Positions 35,375 to 43,716 of a stretch of 64,000 bases of DNA are shown here, piece after piece. Origin of the DNA: Oscillospiraceae bacterium. GTDB taxonomy: Bacteria; Bacillota; Clostridia; Oscillospirales; Oscillospiraceae. Numbering within the stretch: position 1 is the first letter of the stretch; the number at the start of each line of letters is the position of its first letter. The stretch lies in contig JAFVXA010000046.1 of the NCBI GenBank assembly GCA_017501355.1, positions 43,568-107,567 on the forward strand, given 5' to 3'. The translations under genes and the position numbers were made by a program. The notes below the pieces were generated by a model, which ran no database searches, had not been told where the DNA came from, and worked only from the letters and a program-made list of their open reading frames with translations.

Positions 35375-36292
35375 ATGGCAGAATATGTGCTGCAGCTGAC
35401 AAAACAGGAACAACTCACCATCTCCGCAGCGGTTGCGGACAAGCTCATCCGTCAGGGCGACGGAGACGCGGCACTGCTGTATCTGCTGCTGCTGCGCCAC
35501 CATGGGCGCATTGGCTCGGCAGAGCTGAGCAAGGCGCTCCGCTTTTCCGCGCCGCGCCTTGAAGCGGCGGAAAAGACCCTTGCGGAACTGGGGCTGCTCG
35601 GCGAAAAGCAGGTAGAGCTTACCCCCGCAGAGGAAAAGCCGACCTACAGCCAGCTGGAGATCGCCGAGCGTCTCGAAGGGGACGAGACCTTCCGTCTGTT
35701 GCGCACCGAGGTGGAAAAGCTTCTCGGTCGCCGCATGACCACCGTAGACTGCACCATCCTGCTGGGACTGTACGACCATCTGTCCCTGCCTGCGGATGTG
35801 ATCTATCAGCTGGTGTGTCACTGCGTGGAGCGCAGCGAACGTGCCTACGGCGCGGGTCGCCGCCCCACCCTCCGTCAGATCGAGAAGGAGGGCTACCTCT
35901 GGCAGCGCCGCGGTATCGACAGCATTCCCCGCGCCAATGCCTATCTCAAGACCTATCACCAGCGGCAGGGACTGCTGCCCGCCTATATGCGGGCGCTGCA
36001 GCTGGGTGAGCGCAACCCCGTGCCCTCTGAGGAGAAGTATCTCACGGAGTGGATGGACATGGGCTTCCCGCCCGAGGTAGTGGCGCTGGCGTATGACCGC
36101 ACCATGCTCCGCTGCCATGAGCTGAAGTGGAGCTATCTCGGCGGCATTTTGAAAAAGTGGAACGAAAAGGGTCTCAGGACGGTGGAAGCCATCGAGCAGG
36201 GCGAAAACAAGCCCGCGGCAAAGCAGAACCTTCCCACGGCGGAAGAGAACGATATTCAGAAATATGTGCAGAAAATGCACCGGAAACGATAA
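35375..36292 (+). CDS. DnaD-domain replication protein
   Basis: A 305-residue protein of the DnaD/DnaB primosome family used by Bacillota to load the replicative helicase. The C-terminal DnaD domain is visible from about residue 200: ERNPVPSEEKYLTEWMDMGF then the signature KWSYLGGILKKWNEKGLRTV. The N-terminal region (about 1-90) resembles a winged helix. The ATG at 35375 has a G-rich ribosome site; the ATG three codons earlier is less likely. The DnaI-like gene follows after 15 bases, so the two form a helicase-loading operon. Confidence 0.9.
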   Translation: MAEYVLQLTKQEQLTISAAVADKLIRQGDGDAALLYLLLLRHHGRIGSAELSKALRFSAPRLEAAEKTLAELGLLGEKQVELTPAEEKPTYSQLEIAERLEGDETFRLLRTEVEKLLGRRMTTVDCTILLGLYDHLSLPADVIYQLVCHCVERSERAYGAGRRPTLRQIEKEGYLWQRRGIDSIPRANAYLKTYHQRQGLLPAYMRALQLGERNPVPSEEKYLTEWMDMGFPPEVVALAYDRTMLRCHELKWSYLGGILKKWNEKGLRTVEAIEQGENKPAAKQNLPTAEENDIQKYVQKMHRKR

Positions 36293-36307
36293 AAGGGGGG
36301 ACGAACC

Positions 36308-37294
36308 ATGGCTTATGACGGCAAGCTGATGAGCCGCGCCCTGAGACAGTTTGAAGAGGACAAGCGGCAGCGGGAGGAGGACTTTCGTCGCCGTGAAAAT
36401 GAGTTGCTGCGCCGCATCCCCCGCCTTGCGGAGATCCGAGATGAGCTTCGCAGCACCATGGCGCAGATCATGTCCAAAGCCCTGCGCAAGGGCGCGGATG
36501 TGGAGCGTGCCATCGGGGCGATCCGGGAGGAAAACCTCGCCCTGCAGCAGGAGAGACGAGAGATCCTCAGAAGCTACGGTCTCACGGAGGAGGTGCTGGA
36601 ATACCAGAGCGCCTGCCGCCTCTGCGGCGATACGGGCTATACCGGGGACGGCATCTGCCGTTGCTTGAAGGAGTATTACATCCGCGAGCAGATCGCAGAG
36701 CTCAGCCGTATGCTGGATCTCGGCAATCAGAGCTTTGATACCTTTGATTTCCGCTGGTACAGCTATGACATCAAAAGCGGCGGCGTCACCGCAAGGGAGA
36801 ATATGGAGCTGATCTACGAGACCTGCAGCAATTTTGCTCACAAGTTCGGTCGCCATCAGGATAATCTTCTCCTCTTCGGCGCACCCGGTCTCGGCAAGAC
36901 CTTCCTCTCCGCCTGCATCGCGCGGGAGGTCAGCGAAAAGGGCTTCAGCGTGGTCTATGACACGGCGGGGCATATCTTCTCCCAGTTCGAGCGGCAGAAG
37001 TTCGGGCGGGAGGATGAGGAAGCGGAGAGCGATGTTTCCCGCGTGCTGAACTGCGATCTCCTCATCATGGATGACCTCGGCACCGAGCTTTTGACGGAGT
37101 TTGTCCGCAGCGCCCTCTATCAGATCATCAACCACCGCCTGCAGGCGAAAAAATGCACCATCATCAGCAGCAACTTCGACCCCGAGACACTGGGGAGCCG
37201 CTACTCTCCCCAGATCCGTTCCCGCCTTGAGGGAGAGTATCGTCAGCTGCCCTTTTTCGACGAGGATATCCGCCGCCAGAAAGCGGAGCTTTAA
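36308..37294 (+). CDS. DnaI/DnaC-like helicase loader ATPase
   Basis: AAA+ ATPase that loads the DnaB-type helicase. The 328-residue protein has an N-terminal coiled coil (ALRQFEEDKRQREEDFRRR), a zinc site CRLCGDTGYTGDGICRC (about 100-117), Walker A FGAPGLGKTFLS (about 195-206) and Walker B LLIMDDLGTE. Sensor SSNFDPETLGSRYSPQIRSR completes the set. The zinc domain plus AAA+ arrangement is that of DnaI. It follows the DnaD-like gene, as in many Clostridia, and a strong terminator ends the operon. Confidence 0.93.
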   Translation: MAYDGKLMSRALRQFEEDKRQREEDFRRRENELLRRIPRLAEIRDELRSTMAQIMSKALRKGADVERAIGAIREENLALQQERREILRSYGLTEEVLEYQSACRLCGDTGYTGDGICRCLKEYYIREQIAELSRMLDLGNQSFDTFDFRWYSYDIKSGGVTARENMELIYETCSNFAHKFGRHQDNLLLFGAPGLGKTFLSACIAREVSEKGFSVVYDTAGHIFSQFERQKFGREDEEAESDVSRVLNCDLLIMDDLGTELLTEFVRSALYQIINHRLQAKKCTIISSNFDPETLGSRYSPQIRSRLEGEYRQLPFFDEDIRRQKAEL

Positions 37295-37303
37295 GACGCA
37301 AAA

Positions 37304-37336
37304 AAAGACCATTTGCCGCGTCGGCAAATGGTCTTT
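37304..37336 (+). terminator. Bidirectional terminator after the dnaD-dnaI operon
   Basis: Perfect 15-base stem AAAGACCATTTGCCG / CGGCAAATGGTCTTT with a CGT loop and A/T tracts on both sides. It lies between convergent genes and can serve both strands. Confidence 0.95.
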
Positions 37337-37349
37337 TATGTTTTTTGAT

Positions 37350-37916
37350 TCAGCCCTTCAGCAGATCGAGCTTGTTCTCGGGTGCGAAGGTCTTGAACAT
37401 ATTGCGCAGCATATCGCTGTCCTTCTTTACATCGTCCAGCTGATGCTTGGGGATGAGGAACACCTGTTCGGGGTCGGGGTAAACGAAGAAATCCGCAGAG
37501 GTCTCCACGATCTTGAACATCTTGTCGTAGTACACGCGGATGTCGTTCTTGCCGTCGGTGACATAGATGCCGCCGGGATTGATGAGCATATCCACGCTGT
37601 AATCCTGCGCCAGCCCCGACTGATACTTCTGGCTGATGTTGAAGGCGATGGCGAACTGCAGCAGGAAGTAGCCTGCGAGCAGACCCAGTGCCATGCCGAT
37701 GGTGCAGGCGGTGAGCAGCTGCATTTCATTGATGTCCTTGATGAGAGTGCTTGCGAGGAAGCGGAAAATCAAAGTCACGATGACCATGACCATGAGAATA
37801 TGCTTCTTGCCCTTGCGGACGCCCTCATACTGCTGATAGCGCACAGTCTCCTCCTGACGGATGACGAAGCTGTGGCGATATTCCAGCGTTTCCAGATGTT
37901 CCATAGGTTCCTCCAA
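37350..37916 (-). CDS. YcxB-like membrane protein (unknown function)
   Basis: A 188-residue protein with two adjacent membrane helices (about 40-55 and 68-92: ACTIGMALGLLAGYFLLQFA) and a C-terminal soluble domain with GGIYVTDGKNDIRVYYDKMFKIVETSADFFVYPDPEQVFLIPKHQ. That helical-hairpin plus beta-domain pattern is seen in the YcxB-like family (related to PH-like bYcxB domains). Function is unknown. The start could be the first ATG or the ATG four codons later. Monocistronic, with a terminator shared with dnaI. Confidence 0.7.
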   Translation of the reverse strand: MEEPMEHLETLEYRHSFVIRQEETVRYQQYEGVRKGKKHILMVMVIVTLIFRFLASTLIKDINEMQLLTACTIGMALGLLAGYFLLQFAIAFNISQKYQSGLAQDYSVDMLINPGGIYVTDGKNDIRVYYDKMFKIVETSADFFVYPDPEQVFLIPKHQLDDVKKDSDMLRNMFKTFAPENKLDLLKG

Positions 37917-38024
37917 AACGGCGCAGACTGCGCCTCTATATTACAGAATAGAACATATTTTAACGCATTTTTGAGGGATTGTCAATGTAATGCGCACAGG
38001 GACGGTGTATTTTGTGCGCCCCTT

Positions 38025-38879
38025 TTACCGCTTGGGGATGCCGCTTTCGCAGGGCGTGCTCACCTGACATTTTCCGCAGCCGTAGCGCACGCGCTGATTC
38101 GGACCGTGGGGCGGGAGATGGCTCTCCTGCAAATAGGGACCGCAGAGAGACTGGTCCTTGCCGAGGGCGCAGCCCCGTGCGCTGTCGATGGCGTGGACGG
38201 GGCAGCGGTGCATACATACGCCGCACATGGTGCAGTAGGCGAAGGGATCGTCATAGGGACGGGGGGTGAGAGGAAATTCTGCGTTCGTGATCACGCTGCC
38301 AAAACGTCCTGCCATGCCTTTTTCGGTGATCAGCCCCTTGCTCAGTCCAAAGGTGCCGAGTCCCGCGGCGTAGGCGGCGTGGCGTTCAGACCAGGTGGAA
38401 ATGTAGGGGGTAATCATGCGGAGCTTTCCCGAGGTGGTGGGGCAGACGGTTTCGCAGCCCTCGCTTTCCAGCAGGCTTTGCAGATAGTCCGTCACCTTGT
38501 TCATAAAGTCCTGTCCCTCCACTCTTGCGTGCAGCCACGCGGCGCTGCACTTGGGGGAAACGTCGGGAGCGTAGGGTTCATCTGTTTTGCCGCGGTTGGA
38601 GGCGCGGACCTCCTCGGTGAAGGGCAGGAAGAAGCTGATCACCGTTTTGCTGCTGCCGAGCCACTCTGCGGGTGCCATGTATGCGGGATGAATGACCCCT
38701 TCTTTCTTGAAGGTTTCGGTAAAAAGGGGATCGTCCGCCGCGGCGAAGCCAAAAATCGGATCATCATACATTTTCAGACCCGCAAGCTCAGGATAGATGG
38801 CATCCTGTGCGGAGATACGGTTATCGGGGCTGGTTCTTACAAAATTCGTGATTTTCTCCATCAGTTCCACGTTTGTCAT
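38025..38879 (-). CDS. QueG-like ferredoxin-type Fe-S protein
   Basis: The 284-residue protein is related to epoxyqueuosine reductase but shorter. A C-terminal ferredoxin domain provides CTMCGVCMHRCPVHAI (about 212-227), and a second set GCGKCQVSTPCESGIP lies near the end. Upstream, GLGTFGLSKGLITEKGMAGRFGSVITNAEF is the QueG-type cobalamin-region signature. Many clostridial paralogues of QueG with this shape have no assigned substrate, so queuosine synthesis should not be assumed. The ATG at 38879 (MTNVELMEKI) is preferred to an upstream start 15 codons earlier for lack of a ribosome site there. Confidence 0.8.
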   Translation of the reverse strand: MTNVELMEKITNFVRTSPDNRISAQDAIYPELAGLKMYDDPIFGFAAADDPLFTETFKKEGVIHPAYMAPAEWLGSSKTVISFFLPFTEEVRASNRGKTDEPYAPDVSPKCSAAWLHARVEGQDFMNKVTDYLQSLLESEGCETVCPTTSGKLRMITPYISTWSERHAAYAAGLGTFGLSKGLITEKGMAGRFGSVITNAEFPLTPRPYDDPFAYCTMCGVCMHRCPVHAIDSARGCALGKDQSLCGPYLQESHLPPHGPNQRVRYGCGKCQVSTPCESGIPKR

Positions 38880-39081
38880 GTCTGCACCTCTCTTTACCGT
38901 GATATGGTAATGATATGTTAGCACAGAACGCCATAGGATTCAACACGGGAAGAACGTGCCGCCGCGCACAGGCGGAGTGCGGCTTGCAAAGGGGCATTCT
39001 GTGGGATATCATCAGGATTGATAAAATTTTTTGTAACGAATGCAATGCAGCGGAGTCTTATGTAGGAAGGGAGGTGGAGAA

Positions 39082-39558
39082 ATGACGGAACTGGAAGAGG
39101 TGTACCGCCTGTATTTCAAGGATGTGTACCGTTATGCCCTGTCCCTCTGCAAAAACGAGACCCTGGCAGAGGAACTGACGCAGGAGACCTTTTTCAAGGC
39201 GCTGGAAAACCTCGAGCGCTTTGACGGCAAGTGCAAAATCTATGTCTGGCTCTGTCAGATCGCAAAGAACAGCTATTTTTCCCACCTCAAAAAAGAGCGC
39301 CGCTATGATAGTGATGTGGAGTGGGAAAGTCTTGCGGCAGAAGGCGATATGGAAGGCGAGACCCTGCAGAAGGCGGAGATCTTTGAGCTCCACAAGCGGC
39401 TGCACGCCTTGGAGGAGCCCTATAAGGAAGTCTTTTCTCTTCGCACCTTCGGCGAACTGCCCTTTGCCCAGATCGCAGAGCTGTTCGGCAAAACGGAGAG
39501 CTGGGCGCGAGTGACCTATCATCGGGCGAGACTGAAAATCAAGGAGGAACTGATATGA
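39082..39558 (+). CDS. ECF RNA polymerase sigma factor (pair 1)
   Basis: A 158-residue group IV sigma factor. Region 2 is YFKDVYRYALSLCKNETLAEELTQETFFKAL with YVWLCQIAKNSYFSHLKKE. Region 4 is LEEPYKEVFSLRTFGELPFAQIAELFGKTESWARVTYHRAR, a helix-turn-helix for the -35. GGGAGG lies just before the ATG at 39082. The stop overlaps the start of the anti-sigma gene, the usual sigma/anti-sigma coupling. The sequence closely resembles the second ECF gene at 43234, indicating duplication. Confidence 0.95.
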   Translation: MTELEEVYRLYFKDVYRYALSLCKNETLAEELTQETFFKALENLERFDGKCKIYVWLCQIAKNSYFSHLKKERRYDSDVEWESLAAEGDMEGETLQKAEIFELHKRLHALEEPYKEVFSLRTFGELPFAQIAELFGKTESWARVTYHRARLKIKEELI

Positions 39559-40232
39559 ACATATCCTGCCATGTCATTGAGGACCTGCTGCCGCTGTATC
39601 ACGACGGCGTTTGCAGCGAGGAGAGCCGCGCACTTGTGGAGGAGCATCTTGTGCAGTGCGAGAGCTGTGCGGCGCTTCACCGCAAAATGAGCGGCGAAGA
39701 AGAGACCGTAGCTGTGGATGACACCGCCGCTTTGCAGAGTATACAGAAAGAGTGGAAGAAAAGTCGGGGTAAAGCCCTTTGGCGTGGCGTGATTGCTGCA
39801 ACACTGGTGCTAAGTGTCATCGCTTATGCGCTGAGCTGGGTGGATACATTCAAAACTGTGCCTGTGCCCGCTGAAGCAATGGAGGTGTCGGAGCTTTCTC
39901 AGCTTTCTGACGGGCGTATTATCTACCGACTGAAGGTAACAGATGGGAAGGCATTCTACTTTGATTGCTTCGGCTATACGCCTGACGGTGATTACTACAT
40001 CACCCCTGTCCGCTCTATCATCGAGGGCAAACCGATCGAGGGCGAAGGTTTGTTCCATGACTATTTCATGGTAGATATTGCAGAGACCAATGCGTCTCGG
40101 CAGAAGCAGGGGGAACCCCCCATCAAGCGCTGCTTCCTTGGAGAGCAGGGGGATTCGATCCTGCTTTGGGCAGAGGGGATGGAACTACCTGCAGCCAGCG
40201 CGGAACTGGAACGCATGGTGAGAGGATCATAA
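39555..40232 (+). CDS. Membrane anti-sigma factor with zinc-finger domain (pair 1)
   Basis: A 225-residue predicted regulator of the sigma factor encoded upstream. The N-terminus is a putative zinc finger of the ZAS/HC2 type (CHVIEDLLPLYHDGVCSEE ... EEHLVQCESCAALH, His-x3-Cys-x2-Cys). One membrane helix follows at about 78-97 (VIAATLVLSVIAYALSWV), then an extracytoplasmic domain of 120 residues rich in aromatic and acidic residues with no known fold evident. Release of the sigma factor by envelope signals is the expected mechanism. Confidence 0.88.
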   Translation: MNISCHVIEDLLPLYHDGVCSEESRALVEEHLVQCESCAALHRKMSGEEETVAVDDTAALQSIQKEWKKSRGKALWRGVIAATLVLSVIAYALSWVDTFKTVPVPAEAMEVSELSQLSDGRIIYRLKVTDGKAFYFDCFGYTPDGDYYITPVRSIIEGKPIEGEGLFHDYFMVDIAETNASRQKQGEPPIKRCFLGEQGDSILLWAEGMELPAASAELERMVRGS

Positions 40233-40241
40233 TAAGACCAA

Positions 40242-40273
40242 ACAGCGCCCCTGCCGCGTGGCAGGGGCGCTGT
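40242..40273. terminator. Terminator between anti-sigma 1 and vanW
   Basis: Fourteen-base stem ACAGCGCCCCTGCC / GGCAGGGGCGCTGT with a GCGT loop, lying between convergent genes. Flanking T tracts are short (GCTGTTT), but the stem is very stable. Confidence 0.85.
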
Positions 40274-40278
40274 GCTGT

Positions 40279-42057
40279 TTAAAAGACCCAGTCTTCGCCG
40301 TTGTCGATGAAGGGCGCATCCGCGGGAGGAGTGTCCACATAGGGATCGTCCATCAAAGGCTCGTCGGGGTTGAAGCCGGGAATGAGAGATTCGTCCATTC
40401 CCTCGTCGGGGGGGAACCATTCGCCCGTGCCGTCGCCCGCGCCATCCCCCATGCCGCCGGTGCCCCGCAGGATGATCTTGTCGCGGGACTTATAGTGGCT
40501 GAAGGCTTCATCGGTGGAGGAGAGCAGTGTGCCGTCCCCCGCATAGACGTTGCGGTAGGTGTTCACCTTGCAGCCGGAATAGGGGGTCTGCTTGACTTCC
40601 TCCGTGCCTGCGGGAAGCTCGGGGGCATCCTGATAGATCACGTTGAAGCCGGTGGGCTCATATTCCTTGCTGGTTATCACCACATAGCTGTCGTCCACCT
40701 TGGTGCCGTAGAGCATGACGGTGATCTTGCCGTCATTCGTGGTGGTGACGATCTTGATGGGATAATCGGTGTTGTTGCGGAACTTATAGTCCAGCGTGCC
40801 CCAGCTCACCGTGGCATCGAGACCGTTTTTGATGTAAGAGGAGACGTAGCGGTGGGCGGTGCGCTCGGTGATCTCCAGATTGGCGTGGAGGCAGGCGGCG
40901 TAGAGGGTGGAGGATACCTGACAGATGCCGCCGCCGATGGTATCCACAGTCTCGCCCGCAAGATAGGCGGGGGCGGGCTGATAGCCCCGTGCCTCCGTGC
41001 GCTTGCCCACGCGCTTGTTGAAGGAAAATTCGTCGCCCGTGTTCAGCACCATGCCGTTGCAGGAGCGGGCGGCGAGACGGACGTTGCCGATGCGCCCTGC
41101 GCTGCCGGTGAGCTTGGTGGAGTAGGACGCAAGAAGGTCGCGGAAGAGGACACCGTTTTCCAGATCCTTGGCATAGGTGGCAGGGAACTGCACCGTGCCG
41201 TCCACAAGAACGGTCTCGCCGGGGGCGGCAGCGTCCAGAAGGGCGGCGGCAGCGGCGGTATCAAAGGAAACGCCAATGCTCGCCTCATAAATGCTGTCGG
41301 TGGCGGCATCGTAGCCTGCGTTCCTGCATTCGCTGAGGATCTCTGCGGCGATGGAGTCAAGGGTGATGCTGTGGTCATAGGGGAGAGCGCTGTACTGACA
41401 GTCGATGGCAGAGAGCTCGCCGTGCTCCAGTAGCTTCTCCAGCTCGTCGGTGAGGTGGCTTTCGTTCAGCGCCACGCCGTCGCGGGGCTTGGTGAAGGCG
41501 ATGTGGCTGAGGTCAGTTTCGCTCAGCTCATAGCTGAGGGGCTGCGGCTCGCGGTTCACTGCCTCCTTGATGACCTCTGCCGCATGGGCAAGGGACTCCT
41601 GCGTGAGGTTCAGCGCCGGAGCGATCTCCTGTCCCATGAGCAGGGCACGGGCAAAAGAGAAACCATCGAGAAATACGTTGCCGCTGCGCCCTGCGGCGTA
41701 GGCGAGTCTGGCGCTCTCATCCGCCTTGGGAGAAAAGCCCAGGTCGGTCAGGGTCGCCATATAGACCTCCTCGCCGTCGAGACGGATGGAGATGCCGTTT
41801 TTATCGTAGGCAGCGCCCAGCAGGGGGGCAAGATGCTCCTGTGCCTGGGCTTCGGTCATGCCGCCGATGTCATTGCCCAGCACTGTGGTGCGGGGGAAGA
41901 TGGTGTCAGCGGTGGCGGCGAGGGCGCAGCACGCGCCGTATGCCACGAGGGGGATCGCCAGCAGCACGATCAGCGCAATGAGCAGACCGTTGCCGCTCTT
42001 GGAAGAGGTGGTCTCGTCAGTTGCCAGACGGGAACCGCCCTTGGTATTTTCAGCCAT
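40279..42057 (-). CDS. VanW family cell-wall protein
   Basis: A 592-residue protein with a single N-terminal membrane helix (about 25-48), two YoaR-like/peptidoglycan-binding type repeats (about 60-310, with ETVLVDGTVQFPATYAKDL) and the VanW domain at about 320-480. The VanW signature is NTGDEFSFNKRVGKRT ... GGGICQVSSTLYAACLHANLEI. The C-terminal 80 residues are acidic and proline-rich. VanW proteins occur in some vancomycin clusters but are widespread wall-associated proteins of unproven activity. No van genes are nearby, so this is not evidence of resistance. Confidence 0.9.
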   Translation of the reverse strand: MAENTKGGSRLATDETTSSKSGNGLLIALIVLLAIPLVAYGACCALAATADTIFPRTTVLGNDIGGMTEAQAQEHLAPLLGAAYDKNGISIRLDGEEVYMATLTDLGFSPKADESARLAYAAGRSGNVFLDGFSFARALLMGQEIAPALNLTQESLAHAAEVIKEAVNREPQPLSYELSETDLSHIAFTKPRDGVALNESHLTDELEKLLEHGELSAIDCQYSALPYDHSITLDSIAAEILSECRNAGYDAATDSIYEASIGVSFDTAAAAALLDAAAPGETVLVDGTVQFPATYAKDLENGVLFRDLLASYSTKLTGSAGRIGNVRLAARSCNGMVLNTGDEFSFNKRVGKRTEARGYQPAPAYLAGETVDTIGGGICQVSSTLYAACLHANLEITERTAHRYVSSYIKNGLDATVSWGTLDYKFRNNTDYPIKIVTTTNDGKITVMLYGTKVDDSYVVITSKEYEPTGFNVIYQDAPELPAGTEEVKQTPYSGCKVNTYRNVYAGDGTLLSSTDEAFSHYKSRDKIILRGTGGMGDGAGDGTGEWFPPDEGMDESLIPGFNPDEPLMDDPYVDTPPADAPFIDNGEDWVF

Positions 42058-42229
42058 GTATGTAGCCTCCTGGATTTGGTGCGGCGGTCAGATGCCGCAA
42101 ACTCATGCCATCCGGCAGAAAACGCCGGCTCCGCGGCGTGGGAAGCAAAAATGTTTGCAAGACATTATACCACTGCCTGTCGCGGAAATCACTACAAATT
42201 GTTACCAAATCCAAAGACTTTTTCCGCCC
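42058..42229. other. Intergenic region between noc and vanW
   Basis: 172 bases between the noc stop and the vanW start, both on the minus strand. No clear promoter, terminator or open frame is evident beyond the vanW ribosome site. Confidence 0.4.
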
Positions 42230-43045
42230 CTATAAGGAAACTTTACCCTGTTTTTTGTCGATGCGTATGGTCAGCAGGATCTCACCCTCGGTGTCCTGCC
42301 GCTGGCAGTCCGCGCCGATCCCCGCGTCGCGGATGAGACGGAGACTGCGGTCAAGGCTGTTGAGGAAGAGCCGCACGTCCCGAATGAGAAAGGCGGGGCG
42401 GCGTTTGGGTTCGGTGAGCGCCAGATGCTGCAGGCGCTGCTCAATGTATTCCTCGCTCTGCGCCACATTCAGCTGCTTTTCCGCAATGTGCCGCAGCGCC
42501 CCGAGGCGCTCCTCTTCGTCCTCCAGCCGCAGCAGGGCACGGGCGTGGCGCTCGGTGAGGGCGTGCTTTCGCAGCAGTGCCGTGCAATCGGGGGAGAGCC
42601 GCAGCAGCCGCAGCTTGTTTGCCACTGCCGACTGGGAGCGCCCCAGCTTCTTCGCCGCCTCCTCCTGCGACAGACCGTAGTCTGCCATAAGCTTCGCAAT
42701 GGCGGCGGCTTCCTCCAGATAATGCAGATCCTCCCGCTGGAGATTCTCCACCAGTGCCAGCAGGGCAGACTGCCTGTCCTCCATCTCCATCAGCAGGCAC
42801 GGCACGGTCTTGCAGCCTGCAAGCTTTGCCGCCCGAAGCCTCCGCTCGCCCGCCACAAGGACATAGCCCGCGGCGGTCTTTCGCACGGTGAGGGGCTGCA
42901 GAATGCCGTGCTGACGGATGCTCTCCGCAAGGGATTGCAGGGGCGCGTCGTCAAAGCTCACGCGGGGCTGATCGGGGTTGGGGCGGATCTCCGCGGGGGA
43001 GAGCTGCAGCAGGGGAGAGGATCTGCTGCGGAAAGTCCAGTTCAT
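42230..43045 (-). CDS. noc: Noc-like ParB-family protein
   Basis: A second ParB-type protein, 271 residues from the ATG at 43045 (the frame extends 22 non-conserved codons upstream). It has the CTP-binding GERRLRAAKLAG and ENLQREDLHYLEEA, a helix-turn-helix (SQEEAAKKLGRSQSAVANKLRLLRL) and the Noc-like KQLNVAQSEEYIEQRL. In Bacillus, Noc binds NBS sites and blocks division over the nucleoid. It differs from the Spo0J-type ParB at 24.2 kb in lacking the GLGRGL N-terminus. It may be Noc or a ParB paralogue; no NBS (ATTTCCCGGGAAAT) was found in the window. Confidence 0.85.
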   Translation of the reverse strand: MNWTFRSRSSPLLQLSPAEIRPNPDQPRVSFDDAPLQSLAESIRQHGILQPLTVRKTAAGYVLVAGERRLRAAKLAGCKTVPCLLMEMEDRQSALLALVENLQREDLHYLEEAAAIAKLMADYGLSQEEAAKKLGRSQSAVANKLRLLRLSPDCTALLRKHALTERHARALLRLEDEEERLGALRHIAEKQLNVAQSEEYIEQRLQHLALTEPKRRPAFLIRDVRLFLNSLDRSLRLIRDAGIGADCQRQDTEGEILLTIRIDKKQGKVSL

Positions 43046-43233
43046 GGGTGTTCGCCTCCTTTTTCTCCATTGTACGGCGCGAGCGCGGGGAAAAAGCACG
43101 AAGCGCGTCAAGCGGGAAAAAAGAAGCTGTGTTTTTGCAGGATTCTGTGGTATCGTAGAGAGACAAAATTTGGCAGGGGCTGTAACGTTTTGCCCTCTTG
43201 TCGGATATATGGACAGAACAGGGAGGTGAGACC

Positions 43234-43716
43234 ATGCTGGACTTGGATACGGTGTACCGCGAAGAGGGTGCGCTGGTATATAAATATCTCTGCACCCTCT
43301 GCCATGACGAGCAGCTGGCAGAGGAGCTGACGCAGGAGACCTTTTATCAGGCGCTTCGCAGCTGTGACCGCTTCGACGGCTCCTGCAAGGTCTCCACGTG
43401 GCTCTGTCAGATCGCCAAGCACCTCTGGTATCGGGAGCTGGAGCGTCGCAGGAAACACGCCGAACCCCTCGCGGAGGACATCCCCGCTGTCGATCCCACG
43501 GCGGAGGAACAGCTGCAATGCAGGGAAACGGTGGTGGAGCTGTTTCGCCGCGCCCATGATCTCAGTGCGGAGGCGAGAGAAGTGTTTTTGCTGCGGCTTG
43601 CGGGAGAACTGAGCTTTCGGGAGATCGGTGAGATTTTCGGACGGAGCGAGAACTGGGCGCGGGTGACCTATTACCGCGCGAAGCAGAAAGTGACGGAAGG
43701 ATGGGAAAAGCCATGA
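43234..43716 (+). CDS. ECF RNA polymerase sigma factor (pair 2)
   Basis: A 160-residue ECF sigma factor paralogous to that at 39082: region 2 DEQLAEELTQETFYQALRSCDRFDGSCKVSTWLCQIAKHLW and region 4 EVFLLRLAGELSFREIGEIFGRSENWARVTYYRAKQKV. The start at 43234 has GGGAGGTGAG in front; the frame is open 12 codons further. Its stop overlaps the anti-sigma start as ATGA. Both sigma genes are preceded by TGTAACG and a similar upstream sequence. Confidence 0.95.
   Translation: MLDLDTVYREEGALVYKYLCTLCHDEQLAEELTQETFYQALRSCDRFDGSCKVSTWLCQIAKHLWYRELERRRKHAEPLAEDIPAVDPTAEEQLQCRETVVELFRRAHDLSAEAREVFLLRLAGELSFREIGEIFGRSENWARVTYYRAKQKVTEGWEKP

Noticed and set aside
40279..42057. VanW as sign of vancomycin resistance
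   Set aside because: No vanHAX, vanRS or vanY genes are nearby and VanW proteins are widespread in susceptible Clostridia.
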